A stretch of 64,000 nt of DNA from Lentisphaerae bacterium RIFOXYA12_64_32 (GCA_001803235.1 MHBL01000140.1:1-64000); one strand, 5' to 3'. Shown: positions 50,827 through 62,455, numbered from the stretch's first letter. Numbers and translations are program-made. Notes: generated from the letters alone by a model not told the origin.

Positions 50827-52980
50827 TTGACGTCACCGATCAGAGACCAAATCCTCAAATTGCTGTCTGAGCGCGCCTCGGACGGCATGCGGCGTTGCGA
50901 TGTGCGCCGGCGCCTGGAGTTGACCAGTCGCGACGGAATGGCGGCGTTCCGCGATGCGTTCCGCGATCTGGAAGAGGAGGGGCTGATCGTCCGCCGTCGC
51001 CGTGGGCACTATGTCCGTGCCGAGTCCGCTGACGTGGTCTCTGGGCGTGTGACGGTGCATCCAAACGGTTTCGGGTTTGTGGATCAGGGCAACGGTCAGC
51101 CGGACATCTTCATCCCGCCGGGCCGCCTGGACACGGCCATCTCCGGGGACCGCGTTCAGGTGGCGTTGTCTCCCGACCGTGACGACAAGCGCGGGCCGAC
51201 AGGCACCGTCAGCAGAATATTGGAGCGTGGTCACCCGTTCGTGACCGGCCGGTTGGTGCTGCTGGACGAGGGATTGGGGGTGCGCCCGCTGCGGCGAGAC
51301 CTGCCCGAGACAATTCCCCTGGTCACGCCGGAGGCGGAACTCGCGGCTGCGGCAGAGCCTGGCGACTGGATTGTGGCCCGCTTGCTGCCGCCCGAGGGAC
51401 CGCGGGGTGAACTGGCTGCGGAGTTCGTACGGCGGGTTGCGGGTGGCGGCGCCCTGACGGGTGATCTGGATGCGATCGTCAGCGAGTACGATCTGAAGCC
51501 GCCCTACACGGCCGCGGAGGCCGCGGCCGCGGCTGAGGTCAGGCCGTGCGACGCGGAACGGCAGGAGATGCAGGCCCTGACGGTGGTGACCATCGACCCG
51601 GAGGACGCGAAGGACTTCGATGACGGACTCTCGGTGGAACCGGGGCCGACCCCCGGCACCTGGACGGTCGGGGTCCACATTGCCGACGTCGCGGCGTACG
51701 TCCCCCGCGGTTCGACGCTGGACGAAGCGGCGCGGTTGCGGTCGTTCACCGCTTACCTTCCCGGGCGGACGTTGCCCATGCTGCCCAGCCCGCTCTCGTC
51801 CGACCAGTGCAGCCTCATTGCCGGCGAACCGCGCCTGGCCCACTCGGTCTTTTTTGAGGTCTCCGACTCGGAGTTCGGGATCGTGCGGACCCGCCGGGTC
51901 CGCACGCGGATCCGGGTCACACGGCGGCTGAGTTTCGAACAGGTCCAGCGCTTCATCGAGAACGGGACGGATGACGGCTGGCCCGACACGGTGCGGCAGG
52001 CCGTGAAGAACCTGGCGCGCCTCGCCGATGGCCTGCGCGAGCGGCGCGCCCGGGAGGAGGAGTTCCTGGATTTGGCTTTGCCCGACGTGCGGGTTCGTTG
52101 CGAAGGCGATCCGCCGCGAGTGGTCGGGATCGAGCGTGTCGAGCCCAATCAGGCCCATGCCCTGGTCGAGGAGTTCATGCTGGCGGCGAATGTGGCGGTG
52201 GCGCAGGAACTGATCGCCCGGCGCATCCCGGGGATGTATCGAATCCACGGTGCCCCCAAGGCACACGATATCGCGGAGTTTCGGGACTGGGCGCGGCGCA
52301 CTCTGGGGGACAAACCGGGGGACCTTAGCCAGCGCGGCACGGCAAACCGGTTCCTGCACCGGTTTGCCGGGACGCCGCTGCGCGACGTGGTGCTGGGCTT
52401 GTTCCTGTGTTCGCAGCAGCGCGCCGCGTATTCGGCGCAGGCGGGGCTGCACTACGGTCTGGGCAAGGACGGGTATTGCCATTTCACCAGCCCGATTCGG
52501 CGCTACCCTGACCTGCTCGTCCATCAGCAACTCCTGGCTTACGACCTCGGGCTGTCACGACGCGGCGAGGACGAATGTCGCGACCTGGCGACGCACTGTT
52601 CGAAGGCCGAGGAGAACACGGACGCCGCCTGCCACGCGGCCTCGGACCGCCTGAAACTGCGGCACGTCCGCGAACTGGTCGAGTCCTGTGCCGACCCGCG
52701 CTATGAAACCATCATATCGCGGGTCGTCAGCGATGGCCTGGTGGTGTATGTCCCGGAACTGGGGCTTTACGGGCGCATCCCACGCGGCAGTCTTGACGGT
52801 GAACCGGTTCGACTCAAGAAGGATACCGGCGCTTTGCGTAGCCCGCGGTCTGGAAAAACGTACAAGTGCGGCGATGTTATCTACGCACAAGTGCGCAGAG
52901 CGGACGTCGTCAAGGGAACGTTGCAGCTTCAGCCAGTGTCGCTCCGGACCGAATCGCGGCGTCAGAACCGCAAGGACTGA
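50827..52980 (+). CDS. rnr: Ribonuclease R
   Basis: A 717-residue 3'-5' exoribonuclease. A winged-helix N-terminal domain (LKLLSERASDGMRRCDVRRRL), cold-shock domains (GRVTVHPNGFGFVD), the RNB catalytic domain with DPEDAKDFDDGLSV (about 256-270), and a C-terminal S1 domain (ISRVVSDGLVVYVPELGLYGRI) are all present. The start is TTG with no strong ribosome site; an upstream ATG near 50789 is out of frame. A 12-G tract lies just upstream. Confidence 0.95.
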   Translation: MTSPIRDQILKLLSERASDGMRRCDVRRRLELTSRDGMAAFRDAFRDLEEEGLIVRRRRGHYVRAESADVVSGRVTVHPNGFGFVDQGNGQPDIFIPPGRLDTAISGDRVQVALSPDRDDKRGPTGTVSRILERGHPFVTGRLVLLDEGLGVRPLRRDLPETIPLVTPEAELAAAAEPGDWIVARLLPPEGPRGELAAEFVRRVAGGGALTGDLDAIVSEYDLKPPYTAAEAAAAAEVRPCDAERQEMQALTVVTIDPEDAKDFDDGLSVEPGPTPGTWTVGVHIADVAAYVPRGSTLDEAARLRSFTAYLPGRTLPMLPSPLSSDQCSLIAGEPRLAHSVFFEVSDSEFGIVRTRRVRTRIRVTRRLSFEQVQRFIENGTDDGWPDTVRQAVKNLARLADGLRERRAREEEFLDLALPDVRVRCEGDPPRVVGIERVEPNQAHALVEEFMLAANVAVAQELIARRIPGMYRIHGAPKAHDIAEFRDWARRTLGDKPGDLSQRGTANRFLHRFAGTPLRDVVLGLFLCSQQRAAYSAQAGLHYGLGKDGYCHFTSPIRRYPDLLVHQQLLAYDLGLSRRGEDECRDLATHCSKAEENTDAACHAASDRLKLRHVRELVESCADPRYETIISRVVSDGLVVYVPELGLYGRIPRGSLDGEPVRLKKDTGALRSPRSGKTYKCGDVIYAQVRRADVVKGTLQLQPVSLRTESRRQNRKD

Positions 52981-53193
52981 CGGCCCAACCGGGCGTCACG
53001 CGGGTCCCCGACTCTCCTCTTTCGGCATGGTGTGGTGTATCCATTCCGGTCGGTGTTTCAGGTGTCAGGTTTCAGGTCAAGGGGGGAGATTCAAAGGGGA
53101 GGTGATTCGTGGGTCACCGGCCCACCGGATCTCTCTTCCTGACACCTGAACACTCGTTTGGCGGGTCGTGACGCAGAAAGGAAGACGGTAGCT

Positions 53194-54006
53194 GTGCTAA
53201 CTTTGGGTTTAGGCGGTTTGGTTGGGCTCTTGGTCGGGCTGGTGGCTCATTTTTCGCTGGACAGCGTTGGCTGGGCCGTGTTCGGGTTCGTCCTGGGGTT
53301 CTTCAGTACGACGATCTCGATTAACCTGTGGATGCGGAAGAAGCTGGAGGCCATTTTTCTCGATGTCCAGAAACAGGTTGAAGAGGGGCAGGGGCAGCTT
53401 CGTCGGAAGATCAACATGCTCCAGGCGAAGAATGCCGGGGGCGGCAAGGGGTTCCTGCGCCGTATGGAGAAGGAGCAGGCGGTCGGCATCCGTGAGGCGA
53501 TTGCGGGCCTGGATCGTGTCAAGCCTATGCAGAAGTGGAACTTCCTTGCCGAGAAACAGGCCAATACGTTGCGGGCCCAGTTGTATTTCCAGATCCGGGA
53601 ATATGAGAAGGCCGATGAGTGCTTCGATCGCTGCCTGATCATGGACCCGCTGACGCTGGCCATGAAGATGACGCGGTTGCACGCCAAGGGCAACCAGGCC
53701 GAAATCGAGAAGCTGTTTAAGAAGGGAGTGAAGCAGTACAAGGACGAAAAGGGCGTGATCCTGTACGCTCTCTACTCGTGGATTCTGGTGCAGACGAACC
53801 GCATTGACGACGCGCTGGCGTTGTTGAGCCAGGCCAAGGACAAAACAGAGGATGCGACCTTGCGCACCAACTGGGAACATCTGGCCAACGGTCGTGCCCG
53901 GCATTTCTCAAACGCCGGCCTGGGCGATCAGTGGTACGCGCTGCACCTTGAAGAACCGAAGGCGGTGAAGACGCGCGGCCACATTGCCGGGCGCTGGATG
54001 CGGTAG
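53194..54006 (+). CDS. Membrane-anchored TPR protein of unknown function
   Basis: A protein of about 270 residues. Two hydrophobic helices (about 3-20 and 28-48) are followed by a coiled coil (KKLEAIFLDVQKQVEEGQGQ) and helical repeats resembling TPRs (LYFQIREYEKADECFDRCL, ILVQTNRIDDALALLSQAK). It ends near GRARHFSNAGLGDQWYALH. The GTG at 53194 has GGAAG upstream and was preferred to a TTG at 53158. Its role is unknown; position between rnr and the AsmA-like gene suggests envelope work. Confidence 0.75.
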   Translation: MLTLGLGGLVGLLVGLVAHFSLDSVGWAVFGFVLGFFSTTISINLWMRKKLEAIFLDVQKQVEEGQGQLRRKINMLQAKNAGGGKGFLRRMEKEQAVGIREAIAGLDRVKPMQKWNFLAEKQANTLRAQLYFQIREYEKADECFDRCLIMDPLTLAMKMTRLHAKGNQAEIEKLFKKGVKQYKDEKGVILYALYSWILVQTNRIDDALALLSQAKDKTEDATLRTNWEHLANGRARHFSNAGLGDQWYALHLEEPKAVKTRGHIAGRWMR

Positions 54007-54103
54007 GCGGTCTGGCCGTCCTGAACTGCCGGGCAAGCCACAGGTTTTCACAGGTGATGGTCGACGACGCAGCCTTCTGCAGGCTGCGTCGTGACGAGGG
54101 GCT

Positions 54104-57100
54104 ATGAAGCGTGGATTCAGAGCACTTTGGGCGTTGGTGCGGGTCGCGTTCGTGTTTGCCCTTGCGTTGACGATCGTCGCAGACCTGTACTGCGAACTGG
54201 TCGGCGTGCCACCGGTGGCGCGCGATACCGTCGAGGGCTTGGTGGCGAACCACGGCTGGCGGGCGCGACTGCAGCGGGTGAAGTTCGGGCTGGTGCGGGG
54301 ATTGGTGGCCGAGGGGGTGATCCTCAGCACGGACGACCGCCCGGGCAGCCGGTTGCTGGAGGCCGAGGAGGTCCGTGTCTCGCTGAGCCTCCAGTCTCTG
54401 CTGCACGGCAATCTGTTGCCGTGCCGAGTGGCCGTCTCCAACGGTTCCATCCGTGTCCCGTGCTTTGCGGGCACCGAATTGGGCGGGACGCTGCTGGGGG
54501 TGCAGGACGTGAGCGGCCGGTTCTACTGTGGGGACCGCACCTTCAGCGTGACGCGCCTCAGTGGGACCGTGGAGGGGCTCCGCCTCGACTTGTCGGGGGA
54601 ACTGGCGCTTTCCGAGTCAGCGGCTGCGGATGGGACGGGGAAGGGGGCGAATCTGGCCGAGGCGTTGCGGCGCTTTGTGCAGGAACACCGCTCGGAGGTG
54701 GAGACCGTCCTGGCGCGGGTCAGAAGTCTGCATCTTAGCGAAGGGAATGCGTTCCTCGATCTGAGGTTGGACGGAACGCTGAGCGATTTGACGCAGGCCC
54801 GGATTGCCGGGCGTGTCCGGGTCAACGACGCCGTGGTTCGGGGTTCGGTGGTGAGCCGGTTGTTGGCGACGTTCCGGTACGCCGACGGGGAGTGGCGTTT
54901 CCAGAACGTCACGGTTCTGACCGACAGAGATGGACTGGTGGAGGCTGAGGTGGCGTTTTGGCCGCGGGATCGGCAGGTTGAGGGGCGTGTACGTGGCACC
55001 CTGCCGTTGAGCGTGGCCCGCACTTGGGCCGGAAGCGGACAGATCTGGTTTCCCTCTGAACTGGACTCGGAGCAACCGGTGCAGTTCACCGCGGTCCTGC
55101 AGCGTTCCCCGTGGCGGCTGCGGGACTGGAAGGCGGACATCACCTGCCGGGCCACGGCCTGTCGTTTCCGCGAACTTTGGATAAGGTCTGCCGCCGCGAA
55201 GTTTACCTACGGGGGCGGGCGGCTCGATGCCGACGCCGTTGAACTCAACGCGGGCCGTTCGGGAGCGGAGCGGCTGGCTGGGCGCGCGACCTGGTGGTTG
55301 GACGAGAAGCGTGTGGCGGGCCAGTTCCGCGGCACTTGCTCGCTGTTGAAGCTTGGCGCTCAGGTGGGCCTCATTCCACCAAGCCTGGCTGGGGACATGA
55401 AGCTGAATTTCGCGCCTGCCGAGGTTGAGTTCACCCTCGAACCGTCGCCTTACGACTGGCTGGAATGGCGCGGTTGCGGGAACGTGCGGGTGCCGGGCGG
55501 CTCGATCGGGGCGTACCGCGCCGGGAACCTTGCCGGCGCAGTCAATCTGGAGAATGGCCTGCTCAAGGTCGACAATTTGGCGCTGGACTGGGGGGACGCG
55601 CCGGGGGCGGGCGGGATTGTGGGCGCTGTGGCCGTGGATCTCAGAGAGTTCTCCGCCCGAGACACCGTTGCGGTGACCTTTCAGGCGGGGATCCGGGAGG
55701 CCGCTCCCGGTCCGGTGGCCCCGGTCGTCGGAGTGCCGGATGAAGGGGTCCTGAGCTGTAGTGGCAGCTTGGTGATCCGGCCCGGCGCGCGGCGCCTGCA
55801 GGGCAAGGTCGCCGGACGGCTGCAGCCACTGCGGGCCTATGAGGCGTTGCGTCGGCCACTGAGCCTGCCGGTGGTGGCCCAATTTTCAGACATCCAGCAG
55901 TCAGGGCCCCCGCCGGTGTTCTCCCTTGACCTGCCGGACACACCGTGGACGCTGGAAGGTTGGGAGTTGCGCGGCCAAGTCTCGGGGCAGGACCTGGCGT
56001 ACCGCGCCCTCCGTTTCACGCGTTGCTTCGGTTCCATCGAGGTGAACTCCGAGCGGGTGCTCTTCCGCGGTCTGACCGGAGAGGCGGAAGATGGCACGCG
56101 GGTGATGCTGGACCTGGGGGTCGATTTCAATCCGGTTTGCTTGTCGATATCCGGGACCTACGTCGGCGACCCGCGCCACATCGTGGAGTTCATCTACGAC
56201 GACGAGGGGCAACGAGTCTACCTCGCCATATGGGACGACTTCCACTGGCAGCAGGCCTCGCCTCCCGAGTTGACGGTGGACGAATTCCGAATCGGCGTGT
56301 GGCCGGGCAAGGGCAACTGGGCCCTGAAGATGCGAGGGCGGTTTGACGTGGTCAACGCCGTCTACCGCGGCGTGAGCGCCGACCGCATCGAGATGGCCGT
56401 CAGCCTCGATCTGCCGCAGCGGGTCACCCTGAACGACATCCGCATGACGCGGGGCAAGGACGAGATGCGCGGGCAACTTCGCATCCAGATCGAGGGGCTG
56501 ACAACATACGAGTTTGACATCGATGGCGTTCTGGACCCCAAGGAACTGCTGCGGGCCGTTGAGCCAGGCATGGAGAAGAGGCTGGCGGACTTCGACTTCG
56601 CGCCCGGGACGCGCATCTCCTGCAAGGGGTCGCTCTTCCACTCTCGCGAACCCATGCTGCGCTTGAGCGGGACCTTGACCGCGCCGACGATGACATACCG
56701 CAAGCTGCGGATTGACGACCTGCAGGGCGACTGGCAAGTGGCCGAATCCACGGTGCGCTGGAACGTGAACAAGGGCACGTTGCATGGCGGCAGGTTTGCC
56801 ACGCGTGGCTACTTTGATACGGCATCCGGCGCCGGCGTGCTGGCGGTGGACGCGGCTGGAGTCGACCTGCGGCGGCTTGCGGAGGATTTCCAGATCGAAG
56901 CGACGGACACGGATCGAGTTACCGAGGGCAAGCTGACGGGGCACTGCCAGGTGCAGATCCTGGATGGCTGGGCAGGACAGCCGCTGCAATTGACCGGGAA
57001 CGGGCATGCGTTGATCAGCGAAGGCAACTTGTGGAATATCCCGTTCCTGTTCCAACTGGGGCAGGTGCTGGACCTGACAATGTTGAGCCGGCTCTCGCGG

Positions 57101-57478
57101 GGCAAGGTGGGTGGCATCGGGAAAATCTCGATTCTGGATGCGGACTTGGAGTTCAAAGGTCGCAAGCTGTTGGTCCCGCAGATGCGGACAGACGGGACCC
57201 TGCTCTCCCTCTCAGGCAACGGCGAGTACAACTGGCAGACCGGGGCCATCAATATGAACGTTAAGGGTGAGACCCTGCGGCAGTTGGGCGTTCTGAGCCT
57301 GGCCCTGCTTCCCTTGTCGTGGGTTTTCGATGCGGAGTTGACCGGCACTCTGGAGAGCCATCAGTGGCATATGAAGACGGCGCTGCAGCGCGCGTTCACC
57401 GGCAAAGACGCGCCCGAGGCGCCGGCGGGGGAGGTGGCGCCCCCGACACAGAACGACGTGCCGCCGCCCCAGCCGTGA
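54104..57478 (+). CDS. Giant AsmA-like envelope protein
   Basis: A 1124-residue protein. An N-terminal membrane helix (about 13-30) is followed by very long stretches of amphipathic beta strands. The C-terminal 250 residues resemble the AsmA-like C-terminal region (GKLTGHCQVQILDG, LSRGKVGGIGKISILDADLEFK, TDGTLLSLSGNGEYNWQTG). AsmA/YhdP/TamB proteins are thought to be bridges carrying phospholipids between membranes. A GAGGGG site precedes the ATG. A 17-bp-arm hairpin separates it from mreB. Confidence 0.83.
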   Translation: MKRGFRALWALVRVAFVFALALTIVADLYCELVGVPPVARDTVEGLVANHGWRARLQRVKFGLVRGLVAEGVILSTDDRPGSRLLEAEEVRVSLSLQSLLHGNLLPCRVAVSNGSIRVPCFAGTELGGTLLGVQDVSGRFYCGDRTFSVTRLSGTVEGLRLDLSGELALSESAAADGTGKGANLAEALRRFVQEHRSEVETVLARVRSLHLSEGNAFLDLRLDGTLSDLTQARIAGRVRVNDAVVRGSVVSRLLATFRYADGEWRFQNVTVLTDRDGLVEAEVAFWPRDRQVEGRVRGTLPLSVARTWAGSGQIWFPSELDSEQPVQFTAVLQRSPWRLRDWKADITCRATACRFRELWIRSAAAKFTYGGGRLDADAVELNAGRSGAERLAGRATWWLDEKRVAGQFRGTCSLLKLGAQVGLIPPSLAGDMKLNFAPAEVEFTLEPSPYDWLEWRGCGNVRVPGGSIGAYRAGNLAGAVNLENGLLKVDNLALDWGDAPGAGGIVGAVAVDLREFSARDTVAVTFQAGIREAAPGPVAPVVGVPDEGVLSCSGSLVIRPGARRLQGKVAGRLQPLRAYEALRRPLSLPVVAQFSDIQQSGPPPVFSLDLPDTPWTLEGWELRGQVSGQDLAYRALRFTRCFGSIEVNSERVLFRGLTGEAEDGTRVMLDLGVDFNPVCLSISGTYVGDPRHIVEFIYDDEGQRVYLAIWDDFHWQQASPPELTVDEFRIGVWPGKGNWALKMRGRFDVVNAVYRGVSADRIEMAVSLDLPQRVTLNDIRMTRGKDEMRGQLRIQIEGLTTYEFDIDGVLDPKELLRAVEPGMEKRLADFDFAPGTRISCKGSLFHSREPMLRLSGTLTAPTMTYRKLRIDDLQGDWQVAESTVRWNVNKGTLHGGRFATRGYFDTASGAGVLAVDAAGVDLRRLAEDFQIEATDTDRVTEGKLTGHCQVQILDGWAGQPLQLTGNGHALISEGNLWNIPFLFQLGQVLDLTMLSRLSRGKVGGIGKISILDADLEFKGRKLLVPQMRTDGTLLSLSGNGEYNWQTGAINMNVKGETLRQLGVLSLALLPLSWVFDAELTGTLESHQWHMKTALQRAFTGKDAPEAPAGEVAPPTQNDVPPPQP

Positions 57479-57496
57479 GATTTGGAAAGGCTCGTC

Positions 57497-57544
57497 CCGT
57501 CGGGCGGGAATCCCGGTCATGAGGTCAGGATTTCCGCCCGACGG
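57497..57544. terminator. Long hairpin between AsmA-like gene and mreB
   Basis: Arms of 17 bp (57497-57513 and 57528-57544, one G-T pair) enclose a 14-nt loop 20 nt after the stop codon. No T-run follows, so termination would not be a simple intrinsic type; it may be another palindromic repeat. Confidence 0.5.
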
Positions 57545-57601
57545 TCCCAGGACGGGGAACATTTTTCGCCGAACCGGTTTCCCTGACACGGGATTTGGTG
57601 A

Positions 57602-58723
<1,122 letters not shown>

Positions 58724-58838
58724 GTCGTGGACCGCTGGCGCCCGCAGTTTTGATTCGGTCGATTCCGACCGCCAACGATCTTCCCTTATCCAGTCCGACA
58801 ACCGACTGCAACTTGAGAGACCGCCCGGATAGGACATC

Positions 58839-59531
58839 ATGCCGCACTCTGATAAAATATGGCACGCGGCGCAGGTGACTCGCATCGTGTCGTCGCCGCG
58901 GAAGCTGCTCGAGACGTTCGGCGAAACTTCGGTGCACTACTACGTGCTGAGCGACCTGCTCGACACCGTGAATCAGGTCCGCATTCGGCAGGGCCTGATC
59001 CTGGCCGAGAGACCCCGTATTCTGGCGCCGGGGTACCTGGTCCACCAACTGGTCGAAAATTTTGGCGAAGAGGCGCGGCAGTATGCCGAATGGCTGGCCG
59101 AGAACGTGGACGGTCTGCGCGTCCTTCAGTACGGACTGCGGTTTCGCAAAGAGGAGTATGGCGAAGAGGTGGTCGGTGGCGCTCTGGAGGAGGTGGCCAA
59201 GCAAGTGGCCACCGACGCCGAGAGCAAGCAGGATGCCGTCTGCGGGGTGGTTATTGGCGTCGACGACCTGTGGGAGGTGTCGCTGCTGAGGTTCGCCTCC
59301 CACGTGGTGCGCGAATCCCTGCCCGGCAACGTGCGCGACCTGTCGAACCGCGGGTTGCTTACAGCCTCCAGCGGCAACGTCCCCAACGCGGTGCGCATCG
59401 AGATCGAGTCGGACTTCCGCGCCGCGGTCGGCAGCCGTGACCGCGTCGAGGCGCTCGGCCGCAAGCTTCGCGAGTACGGTTTGTTCAACCAGTACGAAGA
59501 CCGCTTGTATGGTCTGCTCAAGACGGTCTGA
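58839..59531 (+). CDS. Conserved-looking hypothetical protein between mreB and clpX-like gene
   Basis: A 230-residue soluble protein. There is no signal peptide or membrane helix. It starts with KIWHAAQVTRIVSSPRKLL, has an acidic helical middle (NFGEEARQYAEWL and EEVAKQVATDAESKQD), and ends in a helix-rich KLREYGLFNQYEDRLY segment. An AGGA site precedes the ATG. Codon use and composition match its neighbours. No family was recognised. Confidence 0.7.
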   Translation: MPHSDKIWHAAQVTRIVSSPRKLLETFGETSVHYYVLSDLLDTVNQVRIRQGLILAERPRILAPGYLVHQLVENFGEEARQYAEWLAENVDGLRVLQYGLRFRKEEYGEEVVGGALEEVAKQVATDAESKQDAVCGVVIGVDDLWEVSLLRFASHVVRESLPGNVRDLSNRGLLTASSGNVPNAVRIEIESDFRAAVGSRDRVEALGRKLREYGLFNQYEDRLYGLLKTV

Positions 59532-59706
59532 ACCGGCCTTGAGCCGCGCCGTACCGCCAGGATGAGTGTTCAGGTGTCGGGTTTCGGTTTGCAGATCTTA
59601 ACTCCCTGATGCTGAATAGGTTGAGAGTTAATTTCCCCTGACCTTTGAACCCTGAACCCCGCGCTTCCCGCCGCCGTTCCGCAAGAGCCTCTGGAGACAT
59701 AACGCC

Positions 59707-61314
59707 ATGGACCCAAAAGAGAAAGGCACCCCCGGAGAAGACCTGCCGCGTCGGTTGCAGGACATGCTGCGGCGCGCCAACGTCAACGTTGTGTTCGGCT
59801 CGCCTCTGGGTGCGGCCGGCGCACCAACCCAGGCCGCGGCCGGCGACACGGAGGACGACGAGGGCAGACGTCGTGTCCTCGAGACGGTGGGGCGCTTCAG
59901 TCTGAAGCCGCGCGAAGTCCGTGACTACCTCGATCGGTTCGTCATCAGCCAGGACGAAGCCAAGAAGGTCTTGTCCGTAGCCATCTGCGACCACTACCAC
60001 CGCGTGCGGCAGTGCCTGGAGAACCCGGAACTGCGCGAGCGCGAGTATGCGAAGCACAACGTCATCCTGCTTGGCCCCACCGGGGTCGGCAAGACATATA
60101 TGATCCGTTGCCTGGCGCGGTTGATCGGGGTCCCGTTCGTCAAGGCCGACGCGACGAAGTTTTCCGAAACGGGCTACGTCGGTTACGACGTGGAGGACAT
60201 TGTCCGGGACTTGGTCAAGCTGGCGGATGACGACACCGAGATGGCGCAGTACGGGATCATCTACATCGACGAGATCGACAAGATTGCCAACAAGGCCAAA
60301 GACACGGTGCGCGACGTGTCCGGCCGAGGTGTACAGGTCAATCTGCTGAAGCTGATGGAAGATACGGAGGTCAAGCTGCTGAGCCAGACCGACATGCTCG
60401 GGCAGATGCAGGCGATTCTCACCATGCAAACGGCTGGAAAGACGCCCAAGCGCACCATCAATACGCGGCACATGCTGTTCATCGTCAGTGGCGCCTTTGA
60501 CCAACTGGCGGACCAGATCCGGCGGCGTCTGGGCCGTCGGCAGATCGGGTTTGACCGTGGCGGCAAGGCGGAGTCTGAAGATCCGGCCGAGTACCTGGTC
60601 CAGGTTCAGACCTCCGATCTGGTCGAGTACGGGTTCGAGCCGGAGTTTGCCGGCCGCCTGCCCGTGCGCGTGGCTCTCCAGAACCTCTCCGCGCAGGACC
60701 TGGAGAACATCCTCCTGCACGCCGACAACAATATCCTCGAGCAGTACGAGTCGGACTTTCGCGGCTACGGCATTCGGTTTGCCATGGCGGCGGAGGCGGC
60801 AACCGAGGTGGCGCGACAGGCTCACGAGGAGAAGACAGGCGCGCGCGGGCTCATGACCGTCCTGGAGCGCACGCTGCGGGAGTTCAAATTCGAACTGCCG
60901 TCAACGGCGATCAAAGAGTTCGATGTGACGCGCGAGACGGTCGCTGACCCGAAGGCGGCCCTGGCGACACTGCTGACCACGAACCGGGCGCTGCAGACTG
61001 ATGTGCTGCGCACCGAAGTTGGCGAGTTCGCGACGCGCTTCAACCGCGAACACGGGCTGACGCTGCAGTTCGAGCCCGCCGCCGTCGAGGCCATCGTGGC
61101 GCTGAGCGAGAGCAGCGGCAAGACGGTGCGCGCCCTGTGTGAAGAACGGTTCCGCGATTTCGAGTACGCGCTCAAGCTGATCTCACGGAATACCGGCAAA
61201 CTGGAGTTCCCCGTCTCCAAAGCCGCCGTGGACAGCCCGGACCAGACGCTGTCCCAGTGGATCATGGACAGCTACGGCCGCGGGGACGGTGGCGGGGGGA
61301 AGGCTGAAAGCTGA
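59707..61314 (+). CDS. ClpX-type AAA+ unfoldase lacking the zinc-binding domain
   Basis: A 535-residue protein. Walker A is GPTGVGKT (123-130), the GYVG pore loop is near 157, and Walker B is [19 protein letters not shown] segment keeps the IGF tripeptide used to dock ClpP, and EFAGRLPV and EKTGARGL are typical ClpX blocks. The usual N-terminal Cys4 zinc domain is replaced by about 65 residues without cysteines. The C-terminus extends about 110 residues past ClpX, with a [20 protein letters not shown] segment. It is a ClpX relative, perhaps with different adaptors or substrates. No clpP is adjacent. Confidence 0.88.
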   Translation: MDPKEKGTPGEDLPRRLQDMLRRANVNVVFGSPLGAAGAPTQAAAGDTEDDEGRRRVLETVGRFSLKPREVRDYLDRFVISQDEAKKVLSVAICDHYHRVRQCLENPELREREYAKHNVILLGPTGVGKTYMIRCLARLIGVPFVKADATKFSETGYVGYDVEDIVRDLVKLADDDTEMAQYGIIYIDEIDKIANKAKDTVRDVSGRGVQVNLLKLMEDTEVKLLSQTDMLGQMQAILTMQTAGKTPKRTINTRHMLFIVSGAFDQLADQIRRRLGRRQIGFDRGGKAESEDPAEYLVQVQTSDLVEYGFEPEFAGRLPVRVALQNLSAQDLENILLHADNNILEQYESDFRGYGIRFAMAAEAATEVARQAHEEKTGARGLMTVLERTLREFKFELPSTAIKEFDVTRETVADPKAALATLLTTNRALQTDVLRTEVGEFATRFNREHGLTLQFEPAAVEAIVALSESSGKTVRALCEERFRDFEYALKLISRNTGKLEFPVSKAAVDSPDQTLSQWIMDSYGRGDGGGGKAES

Positions 61315-61338
61315 GGGTGGAGGGTGGGGCGTGTATTC

Positions 61339-61363
61339 TGGAGCGCCCGCGTCCTCGCGGGCT
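61339..61363 (+). repeat. Half copy of the 24-bp palindromic repeat
   Basis: One arm only of the palindrome at 324-392 and 33194-33274 (TGGAGCGCCCGCGTCCTCGC, then GGGCT). Its partner arm is absent within 200 bp. Confidence 0.8.
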
Positions 61364-61510
61364 TAACGGTTGCCAAGTGTGCAGGTGCGTAAGGCAGAGA
61401 CGCGTCCTGCCGGGTGTTCAGGGACTGCCCCTCCCTCGACACCCGACATCCGCCCCTCGCGACCGCGGCGTCTCGAGTGGGGCAGGGCAACAGCGAGAGG
61501 TCGACGACGC

Positions 61511-62068
61511 GTGTCTTCAACGCTCCATCAAAGCGCATGGCGGTGGCCGGTGGTCGCGTGGGTGACGCTGGCCGTGGCCGGCGCGTTGTGTCACGGCGCG
61601 GACGCGCCGAACGGCGAAGATAGCGCACCGGCAACCACGGCCGCGGAGTCCGCAACGGCGCCGTCCTCTGAGCCGGCACCGTCGCGGCTCTTGTCGTTGA
61701 TGCCGGACGCGTGGCTGCCGCCCAAACCGGTCCAGGCCAAGCCGGGTGAGAAGGCCGCGCCTGCCGTGCCGCCAGCCGTGGCTGCCGAGCCGGAATTGAC
61801 GATCGACTCGGACGCATTGCGGACGTCGCCGTCAGGAGTTGAACTGGGGGAGGACGTCCGCGATGCGACGATCCAGCCGGAACCCAAACCGAACCCTTGG
61901 CACGGCGAGTTCGGGGTCGGGATGGGCACCGGCGACTACCGGGAAACCTGGCTCACGGTCGAGCGTCAGTTCCTTTCGGACCGTATCACGCTCGGTTTCG
62001 GTGCGGCAACCGGCAGCTATCCGGGTTGGTGGGACTCGCCCAGGGCGTGGCGCGACGAGTGTCGCTGA
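61511..62068 (+). CDS. Small exported protein, proline/alanine-rich with terminal beta domain
   Basis: A protein of about 185 residues. A signal-like helix (VVAWVTLAVAGALCHGADA) follows a GTG at 61511, chosen because GAGAGG lies 10 nt upstream. A long Ala/Pro/Glu-rich low-complexity stretch leads to a short beta-rich end (GEFGVGMGTGDYRETWLTVERQ, then LGFGAATGSYPGWW). The latter looks like the start of an outer-membrane beta-barrel cut short. Truncation of a longer barrel is possible. Confidence 0.55.
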   Translation: MSSTLHQSAWRWPVVAWVTLAVAGALCHGADAPNGEDSAPATTAAESATAPSSEPAPSRLLSLMPDAWLPPKPVQAKPGEKAAPAVPPAVAAEPELTIDSDALRTSPSGVELGEDVRDATIQPEPKPNPWHGEFGVGMGTGDYRETWLTVERQFLSDRITLGFGAATGSYPGWWDSPRAWRDECR

Positions 62069-62199
62069 GTCGGCGCCCTGGCCGGGCGCTCACGCCAAGG
62101 GCGAACGCATCGACAACGGCGGGCTTTGAACCTACCACCGACGTGCTCCAGACCTCCCCTTATGTTGCGCGCGCAACCTAAGGTGCGGGATGGGCGCGG

Positions 62200-62275
62200 A
62201 GGCGGGGACGCTGTCCCCGGACCCCTGCCGGGGGGCGTCATTGACTCCCCCCGGGCCCCCCCTCGGGCTTCCGGG
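62200..62275. repeat. Tandem hairpin repeat, copy 2 (conserved CGTCATTGACT loop)
   Basis: Arms CCGGGGGG (62228-62235) and CCCCCCGG (62247-62254) enclose CGTCATTGACT. Copy 1 at 1715-1741 has the same loop length, one loop change, and AA/TT where this copy has GG/CC. A GGGGAC hairpin precedes it and a CCCCTCGGG block follows, as in copy 1. A further hairpin (ATCGGCGC/GCGCCGAT) and a GCAAGGCT palindrome lie downstream to 62405. Confidence 0.65.
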
Positions 62276-62455
62276 CAGGCGGCCGATCGGCGCTGCCCGC
62301 GCCGATGCAAACACAGTGGCGCGGCCCGTCCCGGGCCGCAGAAGGGTGCCGCCAGGCCGTCCCGGCCCGGCGTTTCCGGCGAAGTAGTGCAAGGCTCCAG
62401 CCTTGCAGCGTGCCATTCGGGTCACGGGTGCGTGTGCGTGCGCCGGCGCCGGCGC

